Source of the DNA: a virus
Virus record (IMG/VR): IMGVR_UViG_3300017758_000082
Coordinates: 1 to 28,468 of that record
Strand: one strand, 5' to 3'
Length of the DNA stretch: 28,468 bases
The notes below the pieces were generated by a model. That model made no database searches, was not told the origin of the DNA, and saw only the letters and a list, made by a program, of their open reading frames with translations. The position numbers were made by a program, and so were the translations under genes. How positions within the stretch are numbered: the first letter of the stretch is position 1; each line of letters opens with the position of its first letter. Positions 21,536 through 28,468 of the stretch are shown piece by piece.

Positions 21536-23316
21536 TATCTTCCAATCATATTATCGAATTGATCTAATGAACTAAACAAAAAGCTAAGATCATTCTTTTC
21601 TTGTATACCTCTCTGCTGTGCTGCTAGTTCAGGTTCAAACTTTTGTTCTGCAAATGCTGCAAGTTCTTCACTTGGTGTACTTGGTATAGAAATACTATCA
21701 GGTGCGCCAGGAAATAACCTGTTAGCTAAATCAAGATTCTTACTATATTCTGCACTTGCTGTCTCATAATCTTTATCTGCGCCTATATAGAAATCACTAA
21801 AAGCAATGAGTTCTGCGTCTGTTAGTTTACGTGTAACTCCTGCAGATCTGAGTGCATTGTCTATTTCTCCTTTAATAAATCCTGGAGATGGTGTTGCATA
21901 TACTTTAGGTGCTAAAGGTGGTTTCTTGAAATAACGTTCCTTCTCACTGTTAAGTTGTGAATACACATCTATCATGTTTAAGTTTGCGTCAACCATAGCA
22001 GAGTACATACCTTGTGATGTTTTACCTTGCCATGCACCTTGTTCTAAAAAGAAGTCTTCAGCAGTTATATAACCTGCTTGCATTAAATCTACTTGTACAG
22101 CTTTTATTTCCTGTGGCGCTAATGAGATCCATGATATTTTCTGTGTACCATTCATACCTGGTCCTTGACCTGATATGTGATCTGTGCCACCATAAAACTG
22201 ACCTTCAGGAATATTACCTGCATATACTTGCTGCGGTAACATAGCGTCCTTCATTTGTGCTGCTGTAGGATCTCCGTCTTTAAAAGCGTCTGCTACATCA
22301 GGTTGTTTATATATTGCATAGTCAGGTGAGATCCCTCCAAAAATATCATATTCAGGTGCATTAGCTTGTTGTGTATTAAAATCAATCCATTGTTGTAATT
22401 GTGCATTAATTTCTTGTTTATCACCTGATACGTTGATAATAGTTTTAGATGGATCACCTTCTACTTCTGAATTAAGTAATTGCAATTCATCATAGCTTAG
22501 TGTCTGTACTTCTCCAGTACTTGTGCCGTCAGGTCTATTCACACCAACAGCTACCTGGAATGTATCACCAGTATCTAAAGCTGTATTAAATTTACCACTG
22601 TCATTAAAAGTTTCAGCACCAAACAAGTAATCTCCAGTATGTTCGTAGTATCCTGACTCATCATTAAAAGTCATAACTGGTTTTGTTAATATTGTAGGTT
22701 TAGCAAATCCAGGATATTTTTTATAATCTTTACCTTCTGTAGGATAAAAACCTTCTGTCATATCTCTAGGTGGATTGTTAAGAAACCATTCATTAAGATC
22801 TTCTGTGACATAAATCTGTCCACCCTCACCACGTGGTGGTCTAACTATAACTCCTAATGTACCTGTCTCTTCAACTATTTGTTCTAGTTTTGTGTTTAAA
22901 TAGTCATAATACTTACTAGCATTTTCTGAACCTTCAGGACCTTTAAGCCCTGCAGCAACATCTAAACCTCTATATATATCTGCTGCAAATTTTTCTTCTT
23001 TTGGGGATTGAGGATTTCTCCATGTACGAGACTCTGCATTGTTATCTACTGCTTTGTTAAATGTAGCAAGTGTAGGGTTAGCAGTGGGTTGTCCCATAAC
23101 TCCACTGTATGCAGACTCAAAACTTATTAACTGATTAGACATCTGTGCTTGTATTTTGTCGTACATTGCTAGATCGTTATACACTTTAGCAATAAACAAT
23201 TGATCATTAGATTCTTTGACTAATGCAACAAGATCTTTATATATCTGTTCATTTTCTGTAAAACCACGCTGATCTATAATACTTTGTACTAGCGCCTGTT
23301 TAAATTCTTCTGTCAT
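21535..23316 (-). CDS. Putative internal virion protein with PG-binding-like segment (593 aa)
   Basis: N-terminal 80 residues are helical (TEEFKQALVQSIIDQRGFTENEQIYKDLVALVKES). The middle is Pro/Gly-rich and strand-containing. At about 395-445 lies a helical unit, LAPQEIKAVQVDLMQAGYITAEDFFLEQGAWQGKTSQGMYSAMVDAN, whose pattern (ir.vQ..L...Gy....... G.wg..T..A) resembles peptidoglycan-binding-like domains that occur in large phage proteins. The C-terminal third is helical with a Q/E-rich tail. It lies between the two giant proteins, with TAATG overlaps on both sides, so the three are presumably made together and co-assembled. No catalytic residue seen. Family not recognised. Confidence 0.7.
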   Translation of the reverse strand: MTEEFKQALVQSIIDQRGFTENEQIYKDLVALVKESNDQLFIAKVYNDLAMYDKIQAQMSNQLISFESAYSGVMGQPTANPTLATFNKAVDNNAESRTWRNPQSPKEEKFAADIYRGLDVAAGLKGPEGSENASKYYDYLNTKLEQIVEETGTLGVIVRPPRGEGGQIYVTEDLNEWFLNNPPRDMTEGFYPTEGKDYKKYPGFAKPTILTKPVMTFNDESGYYEHTGDYLFGAETFNDSGKFNTALDTGDTFQVAVGVNRPDGTSTGEVQTLSYDELQLLNSEVEGDPSKTIINVSGDKQEINAQLQQWIDFNTQQANAPEYDIFGGISPDYAIYKQPDVADAFKDGDPTAAQMKDAMLPQQVYAGNIPEGQFYGGTDHISGQGPGMNGTQKISWISLAPQEIKAVQVDLMQAGYITAEDFFLEQGAWQGKTSQGMYSAMVDANLNMIDVYSQLNSEKERYFKKPPLAPKVYATPSPGFIKGEIDNALRSAGVTRKLTDAELIAFSDFYIGADKDYETASAEYSKNLDLANRLFPGAPDSISIPSTPSEELAAFAEQKFEPELAAQQRGIQEKNDLSFLFSSLDQFDNMIGR

Positions 23317-26300
23317 TAAATATCCTCTGTACCAGGTACGTTTGGTAAGTACACACCATATTCATTAAGTGTATCATAGTCATACTGTAAATCTTCTAAG
23401 AAATCTGTACGTTCCTGGAATAAAGGTAGCAATACACGTTCTGCTAATATTTGAAAATCAGGGTTCTTATTTATTAACATACCTATAGTATCACGTAATT
23501 GTTGACGTTCTTTTAACATAGTCCTTGATGTTTTCCAACCTTCTTTAGATAAACCAACAACTAATGCACGTTTTTCTAACGTATCTATAAACCCTAATAC
23601 AACACGTAAGTCTTTACCTACTGCTGTTTGTGATAGGGTTCTACTCTTTTCCCAATTTTTAAGCTCTTCAAATTGCATATCTAATGTAGATGTTTGTGGT
23701 AATCCAGGTATCGTAGAATCGAATCCTGGAAACTTTGATCTAGCAATATCTCTAGATAATGCCATTTCTCTCTCACGCATTTGATTCTGATATGGATCTG
23801 TTATGTCATATGTTTGTAAAGTACTTACTCTCTTATCTTCCATAAAGAAATCACCTAGTCTTTGATTCCTTTTAGCTAGCCACTCTTCAGGTTTAAGAGG
23901 TTCTCTTTGTTCATTAGCAATTGTACGTACATATGCTTCATAATCGAATGGTCCACCTCCGCCTTGTGGTATTGCATACTGTGCAGTAAAAGTATAGTTC
24001 TCAAATATTTCAGGATTTTCTAATTGAAACTTTACACCACGTTCATCTACTGGTCTAGGTTCTATAACTACTGTCTTAGGTGTAGCAATGTCTAGTGGAT
24101 TAAATCCAAACTCATCAATAAAGAACTTAGTAGCTGAGTAGTTATCTCCAGGTGCATAGAGGAATTGTCCTGTAACTTCATCTTTAGGTGGTGTCTGTAA
24201 CATCTCTCTGTATCTGTCCGCAAGTATTTGCATAGAATAAACATGTCCTGCATTCTTATCGTTGCCTATATCAAATCTAGGGTTAAGTCCTACTGGACCA
24301 ACAAATTGTGAAGCAGCTTTAATTAAGGTTAAGTTCCTAGCAATAGATCTAGCTTCTTTCATAAGTTCTTCTTGTTGTTGCGAAGTACGATCATCTGAAC
24401 CATTAGCTTTTAATATTCGGTATACATCAATAGTAGTGTTAGAAGCAATACGTGTTATTTCGTTTTGTCCAACATCTTCGTTATATGCGTACAATGCCTG
24501 GTATGTATTACGTAACCATGCAGGTACACCTGCTGCTGAAATAAGATCTCCTGCTGTTCTTACATCAGGTAATCCATAAGGGAATAATATTTTTTTAGCT
24601 TCGTCAAAGTTTGGACTAGCATTAACAAAGAAACTAGCAGGTATAGCTACAGCAGGTCCAATACCAGGTACTATTTCTAATGCTAAGTTAATTGATGAAG
24701 CATAACCAGGAAACCTTACTCCTACATTTCGATCTTCACCAAACAATGCGTCTGAAGCTAAATCATCAATCATAGGATAATAGAATACTTCTTCACCAGT
24801 AACTTCATCCTGTCCTAAGAATCCTTCGCCTTGTACTGGACTAAATGGATTGTCACCACGTAAAGCATTAACTGTTACTTGTCCTCTTCGTGTAATTTCA
24901 GGGTTTTCTTTTAATAACTTAGCCCATGTTGTCATAATCTCTATGTACGCTTCGCCGAATGGGAATATGCCACGTAGGTTGTATGCAACCTTTTTACGTT
25001 TAGTTAAGTCATACAATAACTCTTGCACTTCTGTTAACGCACGTGCTTTTGCTATTCTATCAATTAAGTCAACGTCACCTGATTTATCTGTAAAACCTAG
25101 TAGTTCTGATCTTGTCTCTAAGTTTGAATCAAACAATTCTTTATTGGTTTCTAGTTTTGCTTCTAGATCAAACATATCTTCTTGTAGATCGTCTACTCTT
25201 TTTTTAACATTCATAGGTACAATGTCATCTTCGTAACTAACACCTGATCCATAAGTACCTGTTATGTCTAGTTCTAACTTAGCTAGTTCTTCAGTCTTAT
25301 CTGTAAGTTGTTTATCTAGATCACCTTTACGTTTTAAATAAGCTGTCTGAAACTTTTCAAACTCATCATCTACATCTTGATAATCTAGACCTGCTTTTAC
25401 ATCACGATCATTCAGTTCTTTAATTTTTCTTTGGAACATGTCAATGTTTATCTCTGTATCAGTTTTACGTAGCTTCTGTGCAGGCAATCCAATATCTGCA
25501 CGTAGAGAAGACATTAAGTTTTCACCAGGTAAGTTTGCATTTAAAGCACCCGATACGTTGAACTCTTTACCTCCTACAATATAGTTACCACCCTCCATCA
25601 TTGTGTTACGCATTTTCGCAGACATGTATGGAAGCATATCGTATATTGTTCTCCAGTATGCTTGTCTAAAGACTGGTGACCTAGAAGCATTGTCAGTTCT
25701 TTGTCCCATTAAAGCGTCGAATGCTTTGTTAGTATAAAACTCCATCTTGCCTACATCATCAATGTAATCTGTTTTACCTACAGCAACAACGTTAGGTAGA
25801 TCATTTATGTACTCATCTGACATAAGAGTCTTCTTAACATTTTTATATAGAGTGTTATCTCCATTCTGTATGCTATCAAAAAAATCATCTAAGGTTTCAG
25901 TTGTATATTGTTTGCCATCTATTCTATTTAGTCTGTTACGTACAAGCATTTCAAATATGTTTGTGTTAGCAGTTTTTTCTATAGATAATGGGAATGGTGT
26001 TTTACCGAAGTCAAGATCGTCTATGTTCATTTTATTAGCTAAATCTTCTAATACGTCTAAGTTCTGATCAAAAGCACCACCTGCTAATTGGTTTGCTCTA
26101 GCATAAATAGATTCAGTGTATGCAAATCTACCACCTGCTGTGGACATTCTAGCTTTATAGGTAGGTCCACCTTGTGAGTATGCTTCTATAATATCTTGCG
26201 CTCTAGTAGAAGTACCTTCTATAAACTCTTTCATTCTTTGATCTCTTTGTTTTTTAGTTAAAGCACCTCTAAACAAATGATTAAACAATCTATCGTAATG

Positions 26301-28445
26301 TAAATGCGCAACTTCTCTTACAATCCCATCATCAAAATACTTCTGTAATAATTGTGGTCTTGTCTCTTGTGCCGCTAATGCTTCTTCTTTTGTAATAGTA
26401 TCCATTGGGTGTACACCAGGTTTTTTTCTTCTCTTGCCTGCTCTGTAGTTACCACCGAATAGATGATCAAAGTTATTAGATCCATACCTACGTGAACTAG
26501 CAGCTTGCCATTCAAGTGCTTCTTCTAACGGGTTACCTAGTAAATCTTTAAACTCTACATTCTTGCTTGTCCAACGTGCAGCTTCTGTACTGCTAGGTTT
26601 TTTAAGTATACCTAAAGACAATACAGATAACGGTCTGCTAAATATATTGTCATAACCACGTGTATACATACGTAATTGTTCTTCACCAACAACACGTAGT
26701 AACCAGGCACCACGTAATAATACGAATGGTTTCCAAAAGTCACCGTAGTAACTATCTATAATCTTTGACATAGTTCCTGATTTAATTTTGGCAGGTAGTT
26801 TACTAAACATGTCTATACCTTGTTCTGACGCTTTAGCTCTAATTAAAGACATAGAGTTCATAGCTTTTGCTAATTGTGAAGGATCAGGTAAAGGTATTGT
26901 ACGTTCGATAAACTCTGTTAATAAATGCGGATCAGGATTAACGAATGCTTTGTTGTCAACAATTGTTTGACTTATCTTTGCACCAGGATTAGCTACGTTG
27001 TTACCTGTTACAGAATCTATAAAATATGCGCGTAGTTCAGGTAAGTAATCTTCAAAGATCCTGCTAAATGTATATGCGTCTTCTGCATTGACACCGTAGT
27101 TATCTACTAGATCATCAGCAGTAAACTTTACCATATCTTTTACAACGTTAAATAAACCTGTTTGATCTCCATCTTCTAAACGTATAGCTCTGTTAAGTAT
27201 TTGATTTTTAGCAACACCATCCATAGTTGTTTGATCCATGAAACCTTTTAGGTTTGTTACAGCGTCATCTAACTGATTGCTATCAACATATCTATATGGA
27301 AACTCTCCTGCATACGTAGATAGTATTCTTGCTGATCTATTAGGACTATCCATAAGTTTTGTCTTAATAACTTTTTTAGCACCAAATAATTTACCTGTAC
27401 CTTCAGGTACTCCGCCTAACAACTCTTCTGTAGCACCACCTAAGAATCTACCTATTGCACCTACTGTTGGTTTTTCTCCTGTACCCATAGGTCCAAAAGG
27501 ATCTTCTAAAAATTCTGTAAGTAAGTTTTTAACTGCTGTTTGTTTATCTGCACTTGACTTTGTAAAGTCTTGTGATACATCCATAAAAGCAGTGATAGCT
27601 TCTCTATCAGTAATACCAGTAAGTTCTATAAACTTATTAGGATCATCTAACTCTGCAAAATAATTAATTAATTTCTTACCACCTTCATCTTTAACAAGGT
27701 AATTAGATACTGATCTACCTGATATAAACGGTAAACCCCAACTTTTGTTTACAGCACCGATGTATTCTTTTTGTGCTTTAGTCATCTTATCTACAGGTGT
27801 ATCATTTAAAATCTTTTCTAAGTAATCAGGTATCTTTAAAGATTTTCTACCTTTTGTAAATGCACCCATGCCTAATGTTAAATAGTTTGCAGGATCTAAG
27901 AACAATGCTTTACCTGCGTCTAATACACCTGATACAACATTAAATGTTCTTGTATTAGGTTCTGCAACTTGTAGTGCTAACGATCTGCCTAAAGATATGG
28001 GAACTGTACCCTTTTCATTACTAATAGTAAAATTCTCATTACCTTCTTGCATTTGTCTATCTATAGAAGTTATTGGTGTACCTAGATAGTTTTGTATTAT
28101 TTGTTCTGCTCTACCTTGATCAAATCCTGATCGTATCATGTATTGGTATTCATCATAAAATTTAGACTGTGGATTCTGTGCGTCGAACGTTTCTGATACA
28201 GGTAAGAACCCTTCACCTAAATTTACTTTTTTACCTTTGTTCATTTCACCAAACAATTGTTTAACAGTTGATTTACCACTTTGTCTATATGCGTCAGCAA
28301 AAGATAGATTCTCTGATTTATCACCAAACGTACTTGCTATAAATGAATTGATAGGACGATCTACTGTTGTTCTATATAAATCTTCTAATCCTAAAAATCC
28401 TAAACGTACTCCTGCTTGTAGTGGATCAAAGACTTTATCTAGCAC
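23316..28445 (-). CDS. Giant virion/ejection protein, 5' end possibly beyond window (1709 aa)
   Basis: Largest gene of the window. Recognisable landmarks are an FWKPFVLLRGAWLLRVVGEEQLR helix (about 568-590), SRSPVFRQAYW (about 920-930), a coiled-coil region (about 990-1115), FPFGEAYIEIMTTWAKLL (about 1160), and a hydrophobic helix (about 1248-1275). I recall similar 'PFGEA...W..L' and 'SRSP.FRQ.YW' proteins in actinobacteriophages and uncultured marine phages, annotated only as large structural proteins. No RNA polymerase motif was identified, so it is not called a virion RNA polymerase. The frame opens at a GTG (28445), but the reading frame stays open to the window edge with no clear ribosome site before the GTG. 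The true start may therefore lie upstream. Likely a core or genome-ejection protein. Confidence 0.74.
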   Translation of the reverse strand: MLDKVFDPLQAGVRLGFLGLEDLYRTTVDRPINSFIASTFGDKSENLSFADAYRQSGKSTVKQLFGEMNKGKKVNLGEGFLPVSETFDAQNPQSKFYDEYQYMIRSGFDQGRAEQIIQNYLGTPITSIDRQMQEGNENFTISNEKGTVPISLGRSLALQVAEPNTRTFNVVSGVLDAGKALFLDPANYLTLGMGAFTKGRKSLKIPDYLEKILNDTPVDKMTKAQKEYIGAVNKSWGLPFISGRSVSNYLVKDEGGKKLINYFAELDDPNKFIELTGITDREAITAFMDVSQDFTKSSADKQTAVKNLLTEFLEDPFGPMGTGEKPTVGAIGRFLGGATEELLGGVPEGTGKLFGAKKVIKTKLMDSPNRSARILSTYAGEFPYRYVDSNQLDDAVTNLKGFMDQTTMDGVAKNQILNRAIRLEDGDQTGLFNVVKDMVKFTADDLVDNYGVNAEDAYTFSRIFEDYLPELRAYFIDSVTGNNVANPGAKISQTIVDNKAFVNPDPHLLTEFIERTIPLPDPSQLAKAMNSMSLIRAKASEQGIDMFSKLPAKIKSGTMSKIIDSYYGDFWKPFVLLRGAWLLRVVGEEQLRMYTRGYDNIFSRPLSVLSLGILKKPSSTEAARWTSKNVEFKDLLGNPLEEALEWQAASSRRYGSNNFDHLFGGNYRAGKRRKKPGVHPMDTITKEEALAAQETRPQLLQKYFDDGIVREVAHLHYDRLFNHLFRGALTKKQRDQRMKEFIEGTSTRAQDIIEAYSQGGPTYKARMSTAGGRFAYTESIYARANQLAGGAFDQNLDVLEDLANKMNIDDLDFGKTPFPLSIEKTANTNIFEMLVRNRLNRIDGKQYTTETLDDFFDSIQNGDNTLYKNVKKTLMSDEYINDLPNVVAVGKTDYIDDVGKMEFYTNKAFDALMGQRTDNASRSPVFRQAYWRTIYDMLPYMSAKMRNTMMEGGNYIVGGKEFNVSGALNANLPGENLMSSLRADIGLPAQKLRKTDTEINIDMFQRKIKELNDRDVKAGLDYQDVDDEFEKFQTAYLKRKGDLDKQLTDKTEELAKLELDITGTYGSGVSYEDDIVPMNVKKRVDDLQEDMFDLEAKLETNKELFDSNLETRSELLGFTDKSGDVDLIDRIAKARALTEVQELLYDLTKRKKVAYNLRGIFPFGEAYIEIMTTWAKLLKENPEITRRGQVTVNALRGDNPFSPVQGEGFLGQDEVTGEEVFYYPMIDDLASDALFGEDRNVGVRFPGYASSINLALEIVPGIGPAVAIPASFFVNASPNFDEAKKILFPYGLPDVRTAGDLISAAGVPAWLRNTYQALYAYNEDVGQNEITRIASNTTIDVYRILKANGSDDRTSQQQEELMKEARSIARNLTLIKAASQFVGPVGLNPRFDIGNDKNAGHVYSMQILADRYREMLQTPPKDEVTGQFLYAPGDNYSATKFFIDEFGFNPLDIATPKTVVIEPRPVDERGVKFQLENPEIFENYTFTAQYAIPQGGGGPFDYEAYVRTIANEQREPLKPEEWLAKRNQRLGDFFMEDKRVSTLQTYDITDPYQNQMREREMALSRDIARSKFPGFDSTIPGLPQTSTLDMQFEELKNWEKSRTLSQTAVGKDLRVVLGFIDTLEKRALVVGLSKEGWKTSRTMLKERQQLRDTIGMLINKNPDFQILAERVLLPLFQERTDFLEDLQYDYDTLNEYGVYLPNVPGTEDI

Positions 28446-28468
28446 TGTCTTACTGTTAGATTGTGAAA

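Noticed and set aside
23316-28445. N4-type virion RNA polymerase or tape measure
   Set aside because: I could not find the catalytic motifs of single-subunit RNA polymerases, and no tail tube, sheath or tail chaperone genes accompany it, so neither name is justified.
1-28468. tRNA genes, CRISPR arrays, insertion sequences, attachment sites
   Set aside because: The gaps between genes are too short to hold most of these, and I saw no cloverleaf-type arms, spaced direct repeats or transposase motifs.

Overview
The window reads as the late (virion, tail and lysis) half of a low-GC (about one third G+C by eye) tailed bacteriophage, probably an uncultured marine phage with a short-tailed, podovirus-like virion. 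All 31 genes called here lie on the minus strand, so transcription runs from base 28468 towards base 1. Packing is very tight. Ten junctions are TAATG stop/start overlaps and two are ATGA overlaps, which points to long polycistronic messages with translational coupling. I saw no tRNA, integrase, insertion sequence, CRISPR array, terminase, portal or replication gene. Terminase, portal and replication genes would have to lie outside the window.

Layout in transcription order. (1) 28445-13333 carries large internal or ejected virion proteins: a 1709-residue protein whose 5' end may extend past the window edge, a 593-residue protein, a 1588-residue multidomain protein (GNAT acetyltransferase, Nudix hydrolase, ADP-ribosyltransferase-like fold, long tail), a soluble lytic-transglycosylase-type muralytic enzyme, and two further structural proteins of 413 and 441 residues. 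(2) 13333-12979 holds a 57-residue membrane protein followed by 181 bases of non-coding DNA, the only sizeable non-coding gap. (3) 12978-8104 is the head and tail core: scaffold, HK97-fold major capsid protein, an imperfect long hairpin, a small beta-sandwich protein, a head-tail adaptor, and a beta-propeller tail protein. (4) 8078-4175 is the fibre and host-recognition region: a fibre-like protein, small structural proteins, a glycine-rich adhesin, a protein of a type common in marine phages, a 2-oxoglutarate/Fe(II) oxygenase and its translationally coupled partner. (5) 4122-28 is a lysis and envelope region with several tiny membrane proteins, a 15-residue Cys/Gly peptide, an exported poly-Thr/poly-Pro/acidic protein, several very small basic proteins, a zinc-ribbon microprotein, a DUF5675-type protein and an r1t-like holin at the end.

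The host is uncertain. The r1t-type holin and the Thr-rich to Pro-rich linker of the exported protein suggest a Gram-positive-type marine actinobacterium, with low-GC Actinomarinales as one candidate. This is inference: low GC would equally fit a SAR11 phage.

The most interesting object is the 1588-residue virion-region protein (16769-21535). It fuses three predicted small-molecule or protein-modifying enzymes and resembles the 'polyvalent proteins' that phages inject with their DNA. Its Nudix box carries a 40-residue insertion at a fixed point. Placement of the ejection proteins upstream of scaffold and capsid is also unlike the T7 order.
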